This document shows, in pieces, positions 43,423 to 54,139 of a DNA stretch of 64,000 nucleotides (position 1 is its first letter; each line of letters starts with the position of its first letter). The translations under genes were made by a program, and so were the position numbers. The notes under the pieces were generated by a model that searched no databases, was not told the origin of the DNA, and saw only the letters and a list, made by a program, of their open reading frames with translations. The stretch comes from Ichthyophis bannanicus (lineage: Eukaryota > Chordata > Amphibia > Gymnophiona > Ichthyophiidae): assembly GCA_033557465.1 (NCBI GenBank), contig CM066031.1, positions 1,230,987,312 through 1,231,051,311 on the forward strand. The letters are read 5' to 3'.

Positions 43423-43699
43423 TACTGAACCACACCATCTGTTGATCACTGGATTTGAGATGATCTCCCACTATAACATTAGAAACACTTTCCCCATTGG
43501 TAAGGACCAGGTCCAGTATGGCTCCTTCATGTATGGACTCTATTACCAGTTGCTAGAATAACTCTCCCTGTAGAGAATCCAGGATGTTGAAACCAGTATC
43601 CTCATATTTATTTTATCGGTCTAGAGAAGTTTTCTGGGGTGCTTTTGCATCTGACTTCTGGCTAGTGAAATGTGGGCTTTCATAAGACTCGTATCCCCA

Positions 43700-44530
43700 G
43701 TTTTTTTAAATCATTGTTAATCACCATTGGCCAGAATTGTTGAGGCTTTTTAATATTCATTTTGACTTCTTTGTTGATGATATCCAGTTGATTCTCTACA
43801 TTCGTGCAGATCAGAAATCTGTAACTGAAATTTTAAGTAAGTGTTTAAGAGTAATTGCTGTTTGGCTGGCTTATCTGAAATTGATTTCGAGTCTGTCTAA
43901 ACCGGCTGCCATGTGGCTGTCCTCTAGTAAAAACAAATGGATAATTCAGCCAGTATTGGCAGATGTTCTAAGTCATGATATATGTGATTGTTGGCAAAGT
44001 TTAGCAGTCCTACTTGTCAATCAATAGAAAATGCACAGTCAGTAAGATGTCAGATTAGCAAGATGATATGCTCTTGTTTTTATTACTTGCACACGATATA
44101 GCAATTGAAGGTGTATTTTACTCCAGCAGATTTAACTTTAGTAGTCCATGCTGCAGGAGCCAGTAATTCTCTGTACCAAGGCATGCCAAAGTCAAGCCTT
44201 AGGTGACCCATTGATTCAGAACACTGCAGTTACACTGCCAACTGAAACCAACCAACATGATGACATCACTCCTATTCTTTACAATTTACAAGGGCTTCCC
44301 ATAGAACTAAGTCCAAATTTAAAGGTCTTTCTTTGATGTTTAAGGCTTTATATAAAGGTGCACCATGATATTTGGCAAAGTATCTGATAGAATACATGTC
44401 TCATCTTCAATTAAAGTATTTTCAATAGAGATTTTGAAATTAGCTTCACTTTCGACGTACATTTAACTTAACCCTGTTTGACTGCTTTATCTAATTTGTG
44501 AGATCTGCTGCGTACTGGTGACCCATATTG
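43700..44530 (+). pseudogene. L2-like LINE ORF2 fragment (RT palm to C-terminus)
   Basis: FVDDIQLILYI at about 43770 is the catalytic box of an L2-like RT. After frame changes, 44148-44336 shows QNTAVTLPTE and DDITPILYNLQGLPIEL, decayed versions of the post-catalytic blocks. A separate copy from the next entry, because the same blocks recur there. Confidence 0.65.
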
Positions 44531-44803
44531 GCCACTGTTAGAGGATGCTGGGCTCAATGGAACTTGGTCTGAATCATCATGGCTTTCCTGATGTTCTTAT
44601 CCAGACTGTACCAAGCTAGAAATGCACTCTGTGCAACTCATGGCACCCCCCTGTCTGTCCAACTACATACAGGAACTCATTCTTATTGGGTTTCCTGGAA
44701 TCTCAGTGATGACATCAGCACCCCTTCTGTACTTATGCCCTGTGTGGTCGCGCTGTTCACACAGCCCATGGTACAGCTCTAGTTCTTATGTATTTTTTAA
44801 ATT
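44531..44803. other. Unassigned between two LINE copies
   Basis: No recognisable motif. Short frames on the + strand have no domain signature. Confidence 0.25.
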
Positions 44804-45555
44804 ATGGACCCGCTGTCGCCCAAGATTTCTCATGTGAATCTCACTGCAAGAACCATCTACTATAAACTCAGGAACATCCAACACCTAAGTCCGCTTCTAG
44901 ATCAGCATGACTTTCATTCTGTTGTACATGCTCTCATTTTTCCTCACCTGGATTTTTGTGATCTTATACTTCAAGGCCTTCCCAGCTATGTCATTCACCC
45001 TCTTCAGATTCCAATGAACACAGCTGCTCGTCTCCTTTATAAAGCCTCAAGAACTAATCATATCACACCACCTCTTAAGGATCTGCATTGGTTGCCTGTA
45101 TCTCAACGTATTAAATTTAAGTCCCTACTCATGACTTTTAAGGCCTATCATAGTATATCTGCTAATTATCTTCATTCCCTTATTCAAAAAGTGCCTGATA
45201 ATAGGACTAGAAGGTCTAATACCCTGATTTCTTTATATGTGCCTCCAGCTTACACTAAAGCAAGTTTTGCAACATCAAGAAGAGCCTTCTCTTTCTTTGG
45301 ATCTATGCTCTGGAATCTACTCCCAGATCATTTCAAGCCATAAATGATCTTCTGGACTTCAAAAAAGAGTTAAAAACATACCTTTTTATTCAATATTTTC
45401 AAATAGTAAAATTTAATTCTGTATTATACCTTGTATGTAATATTTAACTGTTACGTATCGCTTGTTTTATGTAAGACCTTTATGGCCATGTTGTTTTATT
45501 GTGAACCGCTTAGACTCTTAAATTTGTGGTATATAAGTTTAGCCAAATAAATAAA
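44804..45555 (+). pseudogene. L2-like LINE ORF2 C-terminus with 3' UTR and tail
   Basis: A 179-codon frame (44804-45343) contains LDFCDLILQGLP, MNTAARLLYKASR and HITPPLKDLHWLPV, then FFGSMLWNLLPDHFK, all post-catalytic L2 blocks in order. The 3' UTR ends TTGTGAACCGCTTAGAC and AAATAAATAAATAAAT near 45550. The long intact frame suggests a younger copy, truncated 5' of the RT palm. Confidence 0.8.
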
Positions 45556-45814
45556 TAAATATGCAGTTTAGAAAGAAATTGAAAACCCAACTCTTTATTC
45601 ACTCTTAGATGATGCCTTTCTGTTATTCAGATGTGCATGAACAAATAACTTTCTGCAGAGCTAGCTGGAGCCTCTCTAATAGGCAGTATCACTTATGCAA
45701 AATGTGCCTAAAAATGTTTGTGCAAGTTAATGGAGAAAAGTCCTTAAACCATTATTAAGATGGACTTGGTAAAATCCATTGCTTACCACTAGGATATGTA
45801 GCATCGAATCACAT
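45556..45814. other. Unassigned between LINE copies
   Basis: It may hold another short LINE 3' piece (AACCCAACTCTTTATTCACTC near 45587), but nothing firm. Confidence 0.25.
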
Positions 45815-45821
45815 CTACCAT

Positions 45822-46640
45822 TTGGGGATCCTGCAAGTACTTGTGACCTGGACTGGCCACTGTTGGCAACCAATCAACCAAATAAAGACTCCAGGATATG
45901 AAATCTTTTACACACACAGGTCATCTAAAAGAGGAGGAGGAGTCCTCACTATTTTAAAAGAATCCCTGAAAGCATCTTTAATATCTTCAGACAACATAGC
46001 TAACATACTGTAGATACCCTCACCATAAAAGTAAACCAATATCGCATATGCCTAGCCTACTAAACCTGACAAATTGGACATGCTAACTGAACTACTTGGC
46101 TCCTCCACTGACACAAAACCCCTGATCCTATTAGGTGATTTCAACTTACCATCTTTGTCTAATGCTCACATAATATCCTTCTTTAACTCCATTGAAGATA
46201 TGGATCACCACCAAATCATCAATAGTCACATGCACATAAAAGGTAATACTCTAGACCTTATTTTCTTGCCCAGCTCCCTCCATATTGCTTACGACCCTAC
46301 ATCACTAGAAAGTCACCCTGTCCTCTGGTCTGACCACCATCTTATAAAATTCAAACTACCCTTTTTTGACAATCTTCTAAACAGGACAACATACTCTTAC
46401 CACCCCAGCAGATTCAGAAAATTTAATAAAGAAGCATTTTTGGATCAAATACCACATCTTAACCAAGACCCTACAAACTTTGATGACACTATACCAATCT
46501 GGAATAACATAATATCTAATGCAGCTACACCCAAATTAAATCACGGACAACCAACAAGAAAAAACAAAAATGCCCCATGGTTCCACCCTGAATTAAAACA
46601 TACAAAAGCTGACCTGCGTAAAGCTGAACGCAAATGGTGA
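45822..46640 (+). pseudogene. L2-like LINE endonuclease domain
   Basis: An apurinic-type endonuclease region: GYEIFYTHRSSKRGGGVLTIL (45880-45960), PLILLGDFNLP with the catalytic Asn and Asp (about 46100-46145), GNTLDLIFL (about 46240) and WSDHHLIKF with the catalytic Ser, Asp and His (about 46325). A stop near 46011 and a frame change separate the N-terminal part. This enzyme nicks target DNA to start reverse transcription. Confidence 0.8.
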
Positions 46641-46789
46641 CACACAAAATCTATAACACACCAATCTAACTACTTAAATACCCTTAAACTATACAGGAAG
46701 ACCATTAATGGTGCAAAAAACCCTCCTATTCTAGTCTATTAGCTAATTCAATAAACCAATCTAGAGAACTTTTCAGTATAGTTCAATCT

Positions 46790-49774
46790 TTGACAAATAG
46801 CTCATCCAACATAAACTCAACTGATAATTCAATATCCCCACAGATTCTAGCCGACTACTGCATGAATAAGCTAAAGCAGCAAACATCACCCATTATGAAC
46901 TATATTGAAGGTCATCCTCCTCTTCATACCCCCTGGTCCAACTTTTACCCTACTTCAAAGGACACACTGAAAAACATCACTGACAAGTTAAACACCACCA
47001 CTTCATACCTTGAACCCTGTCCAGTAAACTGGATAAAAGCAACCTTACCTGAACTTTCATCCTTCATCCTTCCCATTATTAACCTCTCTCTTAATAATGG
47101 GTATTTACCACCCTCCCTTAAACATGCACAAATCCGCCCAATCCTGAAAAACAACACCTCTGACAAAAGCTCCCCCACTTCCGACAGACCCATATCAAAC
47201 CTCCCATTCATGGCAAAACTAATAGAAAAAATAGTCCAAATTCAACTCCAGGACCACATCGACTCCTCTGCCCTACTGGATGAACACCAATATGGTTTCC
47301 GTCCCTATCATGGAGTTGAAACGCTACTCACAGTGCTCATCGACACACTTACATGTGGTATCGATGATTCTAAGCAAGCTTTTCCCCTCATATTTCTGGA
47401 CATTTCCGCAGCCTTTGACAGTGTAAATCATCAATTAATGCTAACCAGACTCCACCAGATAGGGATCAATGAAACAGTCCTAATACTACTACTATTCAGC
47501 ACTTATAAAGCGCCACGCACGCAGCGCTGCACAGCTATCCTACAAGAGGTAGCCAACATACAAGAGACAGTCCCTGCTCGTCAGAGTCATGCTCATCGGA
47601 GCTTACAATCTAGTTAGAACAGTACAGAACATTAGTTCTGCGCAAGGTACGGTGTGGTACAGTTAGGTCTATAGTTTGGTCATAAACGTTGACGGGGGTT
47701 AGGGTAAGATGAGGATGGAGTCAGGATCTGAATGCAACAGTGAAGAGGTGGGTCTTCAACCTAGATTTGAAGAGGGCCAGGGAGGATGCCTGGCGCACAG
47801 ACGCAGGTAGGCTGTTCCAGGCGTATGGTGCAGCAAGGTGAAAGGAGCACAGTCAGGAGTTCGCAGTGCAGGTGAAAGGCATTGATAGACGTAATTTGTT
47901 AGCGGAGCGCAAGTTTCGAGAGGGGACGTAGGGAGAGATAAGAGATAAGAGGTATTGAGGGGCCATAGAGTGAATGCATTTATAGGTCAGTAGGAGAAGC
48001 TTGAATTGGATGCAGAATTGGACAGGGAGCCAGTGAAGCGACTTGAGAAGAGGAGTAATGTGGGCACGGCGAGGCTGGCCGAAGATTAATCGAGCAGCGT
48101 GATTTTGTATAGATTGAAGGGGAAGGAGGTGGCTCACGGGGAGTAGGTTGCAGTAATCAAGGCGAGAGAAGATTAAGGAGTGGATAAGCGTTTTGGTAGT
48201 GTGTTCAGAGAGGAAGGGGCGGATTTTGCTGATGTAGAGAAAGAAGCGGCAGGTCTTAGCTACAAGCTGGATATGAGCAGAGAAGGAGAGAGAGGTGTCA
48301 TAGATAACCCCTAGATTGCGGGCAGAGGGAACAGGAAGGATAGTAGATCCATTCACATGGACTGAGAGAGGGGGAAGTGGAGGGGGGGAGGAGTTGGGTG
48401 GAAAGACAAGAAGTTCAGTCTTGGCCATGTTCAGTTTCAATCGGCGATGAGACATACAGGCAGCGATGTCCGAAAGACAGGCAGAGATCTTGGACTGGGT
48501 TGCCGGAGAAATATTAGGTGTAGAGAGGTAGATTTGAGAGTCATCGGCATAAAGATGGTACTGAAAGCCATGGGAGGAGATAAGTGCGCCAAGGCCTTGG
48601 GTATAGAGAGAGAAGAGGAGGGGGCCCAAGACAGATCCCTGGGGTACACCTACATGGAGCGGGGTAGGGGAGGAGGAGAAGCCACCAGAGCATACACTGA
48701 ATGAGCAAAGGGAGAGTCCTAAACTGGTTCTCCTCATATTTATCTGACAAACACAAACAGTAAGAATTGATCAGCAAATGTCAATACCATACAAACAAGA
48801 ACAAGGTCTCCCCCCAGGGTTCTACCCTCTCAGCCCTCCTTTTTAATATTTATCTTCAACCCATCTGTTCCATCTTCAAACGTTTCCGTGTAAATTATCA
48901 CATTTATGCGGACAATATACCTACCATTTAACATTTCAAACCCGCCAATCCAATTACTCTCTGATTGCTTCTCTGAAATATTACAATGGCTCAAAAACCA
49001 CAACCTTTATATTATTTTTTCTACAACAGAAGCAATATATGTCACCAGAAACCAGAACTTCGCCCCTCCATCATTGATTAGGCTCCAGGATATCAACATT
49101 GCAGTCAAAAATGAGGTGAAATACTTAGGAGTCATTATCGATCGTACCCTCAGTATGGCATCTCATATAAACCACACAACTAAAAAGATATTTTACAAAC
49201 TCAAACTTTTAAAACAGCTCCATCCACTGCTCCACCTCCAGGACTTTAAATCTGTTATCCAGGCAATTAGTTCACCTCATTTTGATTTTGCCAACATTAC
49301 TTTACAGGGCATTACAAAACAGAACCTAAGAAGACTACAAGTAGCCCAAAATGTAGCAGCTAGAAAACCATGAATGTCAATACACTGGAACACATCACTC
49401 CCACACTGTCTACCCTACACTGGCTACCCATTCAAAGCCGTATAACCTATAAAATTCATGTATCAACCTTCAAACTAATCAATAACATTGCCCCTTTGTT
49501 TCTTTCCACACTAATCTCAAAGTAAACCCCCAATCGAAATCAATGGACCAGGAACAAAAATAAACTTATTATACCAATGGAATTTAGGAAATCCAGAAAG
49601 TTAACAAGCAACAAGGCTTTCTCTCACATTGCACCTATCCTCTGGAATGATCTTCCAGCCAACCTCAGAGAAATAAATGATCTATACACATTCCGTAAAA
49701 AAATTAAAACACACCTCTTTATACTCCACTTTGGTACCCAAGCAGATCACAATACACCAGACACAACCCATTAG
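46790..49774 (+). pseudogene. L2-like LINE reverse transcriptase and C-terminus, interrupted
   Basis: Fingers and palm (46790-47483): IRPILKN, RPISNLPFMAKLIEKIVQ, DEHQYGFRPYHGVETLL and IFLDISAAFDSVNH. The insertion at 47484-48714 follows. RT resumes with NWFSSYLSD (48725) and, in decayed form, a YAD-type catalytic box near 48905, then VKYLGVIIDRTLSM (49115-49155), FDFANITLQGI and QVAQNVAARK to about 49373. The C-terminus with HIAPILWNDLPANLREI is at 49577-49774. Stops occur at 49371 and elsewhere. Confidence 0.8.
47484..48714 (-). mobile_element. Younger L2 insertion, minus strand, with 8-bp target duplication
   Basis: A single 294-codon frame (48737-47853, minus) encodes [17 protein letters not shown], the catalytic box [44 protein letters not shown] and [14 protein letters not shown], all L2 RT blocks without interruption. 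The first few codons of that frame lie in the host LINE. The 3' end (47484 rightward: ATACTACTACTATTCAGC) is the short repeat tail of L2. AGTCCTAA at 47476-47483 and 48715-48722 is the target-site duplication. It is 5'-truncated just before the GVPQGS block. Confidence 0.9.
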
Positions 49775-50065
49775 TGCATTTTAACTATGCTTCCACACAA
49801 AGCAATAAACTGTTTTTTGTTAAGATCTCACCGTTTAGTTCAACTATCCCATACCTATGATTTTACTTCATTGTATTCACTACCATTGTATATAGTCTAA
49901 CATTGTTCTACGTTTCCAGTTTAATGTATACTGTTCTACTATATATAGTTTACATAGTTCCATGTAACCGAATATGTACTTGTTCATATTGTACTATTCA
50001 TACTGTTGTTAATTGTAAACCCTGCTTCATCCTTTGGAGAACGCGGTATAGAAATTTTCAATAAA

Positions 50066-50184
50066 TAAATAAATAAAAACAGGATACTGAGCTTGATGGA
50101 CCTTTGTTCTGACCCAGAACATAAGATTTGCCTTTGTTCTAGCAAATCTTATGCTATGTTCTAAGGGTATTCTGTTCAAACGGT
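50066..50184 (+). repeat. CR1 3' end fragment, plus strand
   Basis: GATACTGAGCTTGATGGACC, TTTGTTCTGACCCAGAACAT and AAATCTTATGCTATGTTC correspond to the plus orientation of the CR1 3' tail seen reversed elsewhere. Confidence 0.65.
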
Positions 50185-50600
50185 GCCGAGAGCAAGAGTG
50201 AGCATTTGATAGCCTCAAGACAGCTTTCACTTCCGCTCCTGACCTGATGCATTCAGAGGGGCAATTTGTGCTGTTCTCTCCCAGAGGAAGGCACTGAAGA
50301 ATATCCTCCATCCATGCTCATTCTACTCCAGGATCCTGACTGCAGCTGAGAAAATTACCCACATCTATGACAAGAAGTTATTGGCCATGAAAACTGCCTC
50401 TGAAGAATGATGTTACCTCCTTGAAGAAGCACATCATCAAATCCAAGTCTGCATGGACTATAAGAATCTGGAATTCCTTAAGACCTGGTGCAACATGAAC
50501 TCTAGACAAACTTGCTGGTCCCTTTTCTTGCAGCTGAGCTACAGAAGAAACATGTTCTAGAGGTGTGGAAGGAAAAGCCTGCCCCTGCAGGACCCTATTA
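50185..50600 (+). pseudogene. Ty3/gypsy LTR-retrotransposon RT-RNase H remnant
   Basis: On the + strand, split among frames, are FDSLKTAFTSAPDLM (about 50207), SRRLTAAEK-like sequence (about 50330), ALEEW-like sequence (about 50390), HHQIQVCMDYKNLEFLKTW (about 50425) and NMNSRQTCWSLF (about 50490). This is the RT connection to RNase H transition typical of Ty3/gypsy elements. No LTRs or other domains were found nearby. Confidence 0.7.
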
Positions 50601-51399
50601 AATCAGCAAGAGGGGTGTCTTATGAGACACGATAAAGAAGTCCAACCCGGTACACCCTTGCTGCTTCAACAGTTTTCGGTGGGCTTGACCTGCATCTAGT
50701 GCTACCCAGCTCCTCAGGTTGGATGCAAAGAAACCAGATATAGGATAAAGGAGAAAAACCACCAGAGTAGAGGTGTCAGTTCCACAAATCCGTAGGTGTC
50801 AGATGTAGAGGTGTCAGTTCCGTAAATCGTGCGGAGAGAGAGAGAGATTTTCAAACAGCAAGAAATACAGTTAGAGACCAAAAAAAGTAGTAGAAAGATA
50901 CAGGCTTGATTAAAGGAATTTCTAATCACACTTTGATAGGTTGCCTATACCTGTTACATTTTATGATCTGCATAAGGAAGCTCTTTTTTGCACAATGCAA
51001 ATACTACAGAATGCCTTGGCAGTAAATTTGAGAGACTGAGATTATATACTCCACATACTCTGGTTTAGGAGCGAGGTTCATTGCTGTTATGGTTTACGGA
51101 ATATGCAAAACGATTCTATTTAGAGATATCGTTCCCTGGCATCTACGGCTAAGAATGAGTGATAGCAGGAGAGTGGCAAGCAAATACAAACACCGACCCT
51201 TAAACAACTCAAGGGCCCTTGCTAGGCACAAGTTGCGAATAGCTGGTTTAGGACATGATGCAGCCATCATGTGCCAATACAGACCCGAAAATTATGATTC
51301 ACAAAATTTGCAGGGAGACCCATAAGGAAAGCTGCAGAAGATTACGCTGAACGTTATAAAAGTAGCTGAAGCTTTCTGTTATCGTAAGTGAAGAAGTAT
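50601..51399. other. Unassigned DNA upstream of DCDC2
   Basis: Contains a possible LINE fragment (50940-51010) and a 78-codon + frame at 51089-51325 with no known domain. No divergently transcribed neighbour gene was recognised. Confidence 0.3.
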
Positions 51400-51510
51400 C
51401 GGAGCATTCCGGTGACAGCTCGCCCAGGGGGGGTTCGTTTGAGCGTGTGGGCAGCGCCGCGCGCCTCCAGCGTAGCCTCGAGCCCCTGCTCTCCCCCCAC
51501 CCGCAGCCGG

Positions 51511-51524
51511 GTTGCTAGGGAGAC
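51511..51524 (+). promoter_or_regulatory. Candidate RFX X-box
   Basis: GTTGCTAGGGAGAC fits the inverted-repeat X-box pattern bound by RFX factors (GTTGCC or GTTGCT, short spacer, RGNAAC-like half), with an imperfect right half. It is in the CpG island 514 bp upstream of the DCDC2 start codon. RFX factors drive ciliary genes and DCDC2 is a ciliary protein, so the placement is biologically sensible but untested. Confidence 0.5.
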
Positions 51525-51797
51525 GGAGGGGAAAAATAACACACGGTTTCCCCGGGCAGCTCTCCGCTGAGACCGCGCGCCAGGCAGAAGCAGAGGGAGC
51601 GCACGCGCGCCACTCTCCTCCTCGCAACAGCCCGCTCGCCAAAACACCTCCCCCGCTAGTCACCGCCTTTCGCTGGCTTCACTTTCACCTTGAAAGGGCG
51701 AGAAGCTAGTGCCCGGACGTCGCTCTCCCCAGCAGGGAATCGCACAAAGTGGCTCGTTGCTGTTTTTGTTGCTGTTGCTGTTGTTTTGCTTTAAACG

Positions 51798-51881
51798 ATG
51801 CGCCCGGTGCTGTCGCCGCAGCTCTCAGCGAGCTTCGTGAGCGCCGCCGGAGAAGTTTTAGCTCAAGCAGCTGAGTTTTGA
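51798..51881 (+). CDS. Upstream open reading frame in the DCDC2 5' region
   Basis: ATG at 51798 opens 27 sense codons and ends at TGA 51879-51881, 156 bases before the main start. Whether it is in the mRNA depends on the unknown transcription start. If included, it could lower translation of DCDC2. Its peptide has no recognisable features. Confidence 0.25.
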   Translation: MRPVLSPQLSASFVSAAGEVLAQAAEF

Positions 51882-52037
51882 TTTGATTACGGTTATTTTT
51901 TTAATACCTGTCTAAAAGTCCACCCCCCCCCCCGGTATCAAAACGCTGCGGGCCAGGAGAGCCTTCATCGCAGCCCCCTGGAAAGCAGTTGCCGGGCGCA
52001 GGCGATCCCCGCTACTGGTTTTGGGCACGGGGGCAGG

Positions 52038-52348
52038 ATGAGCGAGCCGGGCGCGGTGCGGGGCAACGGCGCTGCAGCCGGGCTGGCTCAGCAGCCGCAG
52101 GTGAAGAGCGTGCTGGTGTACCGCAACGGGGATCCCTTCTACCGGGGCCGCCGCATGCTCATCCACGAGAGGAAGGTGGGCAACTTCGACATCTTCCTGC
52201 AGGAGGTGACGGGCGGCGTGCACGCTCCCTTCGGCGCCGTCCGCAACCTGTACACCCCGCGGGCCGGCCACCGGGTCACCTCGCTGGAGGACCTGCAGAG
52301 CGGCGAGGTGTACGTGGCGGGAGGCGGCGAGAGCTTCAAGAAACTCGA
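52038..52348 (+). CDS. DCDC2: DCDC2, coding exon 1 (N-terminal doublecortin domain)
   Basis: DCDC2 is a microtubule-binding protein of the primary cilium, linked in mammals to Wnt signalling, neuronal migration, hearing and liver disease. The exon encodes 103 complete codons plus two bases. Residues 1-18 are a variable Ala- and Gly-rich leader. Residues about 19-102 form the first doublecortin domain, with the hallmark segments VKSVLVYRNGDPF, LQEVTGGVHAPFGAVRNLYT, SLEDLQSGEVYVAGG and ESFKKL. This matches mammalian DCDC2 more closely than DCDC2B or DCDC2C in VTGG-APFGAVRN-YTPR. The start has a good context (A at -3). The exon ends in phase 2 at a GTAAGT donor; the next codon (GA plus one base) is completed in an exon beyond this window. 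Confidence 0.93.
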
Positions 52349-52354
52349 GTAAGT
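52349..52354 (+). promoter_or_regulatory. Splice donor of DCDC2 intron 1
   Basis: GTAAGT follows AAACTCGA directly, a near-ideal match to the U1 consensus. Without splicing, the reading frame meets TAA at once (GAG TAA), so intron retention would end the protein here. Confidence 0.9.
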
Positions 52355-54131
52355 AACCCCGAAGTGTATCCCCTCCGCTCCCCCCCTTCCTCCTCCAAAG
52401 CACCTGTGGCAAAGCGAAAATCCCACCTAACGTAACGTATTCATAGTCTTTTGTAAGTGCATTTTTATTATTTGTTTTACCTGACTGATTTTTGCAAGGC
52501 TCGTTTCCTCGCGCTTAGCTGTGTTGGTAGGAAGGCGCTTTTCCTGCTCTCTATACGCTGTCGGCTGGTTTTTCCAGCTCTGGGAGTTTATTCTTTTTTG
52601 TTTTTTTTCGTGGAGAATACGGAGACGGTGCGCGTGCAGTACCATGAGCAAACACGCAACAGATGTAGGGGGCCAACTTTTCAGAATGATTGAATGGAGG
52701 AGGGGGTGAAAACTCTAGCACAAAGTATCCCCTCTTTGCACACAATGCAAGTGTTTTGTTCAGTATCACCCCAGAGTTGACGCTACCGAGCGTTTTCCAA
52801 ATCTAGAAAAAGAAGCAATGATCTCGTTCCTTTTATTTTCCTTTGGAATTCTCCTTAGCTATCGTGCCGTGCAAACTTGTCTATTCCGACGCAGAGTATT
52901 TGCACAGGCTGCGAGAGTGAGCTGCTTTCTCTAGCCCTGCCCTGGCGGTACCACCTCAAGGAGCCAGACTATAGTTCAGCCTTGATGTCCAGTTAGCCTT
53001 TTGGGAGAAGAGTATCTCTCAGTTCATCTCTATGGAGAGAAATACTTGCTATTTCTGTCTCAGACTGGTGGTCTCTTTGCTGAATTTACCAACAAAATTA
53101 TTGATCAGTACTAAGTTGTGATTTTTTGTTTTCATGTTGTGAACTGTTAGTTTTCATCTTTGAGCTGAATTTGAATCAGTAACCCAGAGGTGAGGGTCTT
53201 TGTAGCCATTTGCAATTTTACTGCATCGTCCACTAAACCTTAGTGCATTAAACTCTTAAGGTGCCTCTTTATAATTTTGTAGTTTAGTATGTTTCAATGA
53301 AATATTTTAATGGGCATTGCTTGTGTACTTAATCTGAAATAAAAAAAATCATAAAATGTATAAAATGAAATTAACCTAAGCTTGGTTTTAGGGGCTACTT
53401 GAATCGTTGGTATAAAATCCTGGAACAGCTATTTAGACTGCTGGGATGTGCATCCAAGTGCAAGTCATAGATGTTTATGTTTATTCAATTTGATATACCG
53501 CCCTTCTGTGATAAGCAAGGCGGTTTACATTTCATAAAATACAGTAGAGGCACGAGTAGATGTCAAGAGTGTCTGCTGTTAAAGGAAAGGTCCTGATAAT
53601 TTAAAAAATGTAATAGTTAATCATCTTCCATAAGAGATCACAATTTTAAAAATTATGTATGTTTTACCAATTTGTTCTTTTTTTAATATCTGTTTTACCT
53701 GGAAATTCTCACATGGGACAACGGATTTGTGGTGATACTAAGACGTTACATTCTTGCTATTGCACTTCCATGTTGTCTATATAAAACATGACTGATAGGT
53801 AAAATATTCTGGTCATAAAATCACAGCTTCCTTATAAATGCAGAGATCTGGAGAAAAAAGGAAACATTATAGTCTGAGATACCATTTATTGAACTAGCAA
53901 AAAGGAAGGTTGTAGTAAGTAAATTTCTATTTCTTATCCTTCTGTGTGGTCTCAGAAGGAACATTCCTCTTTTGCTTTCACCTTCCTGGTGTCCCATTTC
54001 CTGCACCCCTCTATCTGTACTTTTGTCTCATCCACTTTGTTTTATCCCTCATTGTCTGAATTGCCCTCTCATTCTTCCCTGCCTCTTCTGAGCTTCATGT
54101 TTCCTTATTCTAATTGCAAAAACGAATAATG
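52355..54131 (+). other. DCDC2 intron 1, mostly unique-looking sequence
   Basis: No second exon is recognised. A short LINE or SINE 3' tail in reverse (TTCAATTTGATATACCGCC, then AAGGCGGTTTACATTTC, about 53485-53540) is the only repeat noted. CpG density declines over the first 300 bases. Confidence 0.5.
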
Positions 54132-54139
54132 CTATAGGC
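54132..54139. repeat. hAT target-site duplication, left
   Basis: CTATAGGC, repeated at 55480-55487, an 8-bp duplication as made by hAT transposases. Confidence 0.9.

Larger units (their letters stand above)
35260..43690 (-). mobile_element. CR1 LINE, minus strand, split by two later insertions
   Basis: The CR1 3' end lies at about 35290 and ORF2 runs rightward on the minus strand through RT and part of the endonuclease. An L2-like 3' tail (about 36950-37229) and a complete DIRS element (37714-43422) interrupt it. CR1 sequence resumes at 43423 (TACTGAACCACACC) and continues to about 43690, with endonuclease-region text similar to the CR1 at 58600-58850. The CR1 was therefore already in place when both arrived. 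Confidence 0.75.
45815..50065 (+). mobile_element. L2-like LINE, 5'-truncated, interrupted by a second L2
   Basis: Endonuclease (45822-46640), RT (46790-47483 and 48723-49373), C-terminus (49577-49774), 3' UTR and an AATAAATAAATAAATAAA tail (about 50060). A minus-strand L2 copy at 47484-48714 splits the RT between GINETVL and NWFSSYLSD, with the duplicated octamer AGTCCTAA on both sides. Removing it restores the usual RT block order. Several stops and frameshifts elsewhere show the copy is dead. Confidence 0.85.
51400..52350 (+). promoter_or_regulatory. DCDC2: CpG-island promoter and 5' UTR of DCDC2
   Basis: GC content and CpG frequency rise sharply from about 51400 (many CGCGCGCC and GCCGCG motifs), contrasting with CpG-poor flanks, and fall after exon 1. 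No TATA box sits at a clear position, as usual for CpG-island promoters. An RFX-like X-box lies at 51511-51524. A short upstream open frame lies at 51798-51881. The transcription start cannot be placed from sequence alone. Confidence 0.75.

Noticed and set aside
45815..50065. Active LINE
   Set aside because: A stop near 46011, frame changes in RT, a 1.2-kb insertion and 5' truncation exclude function.
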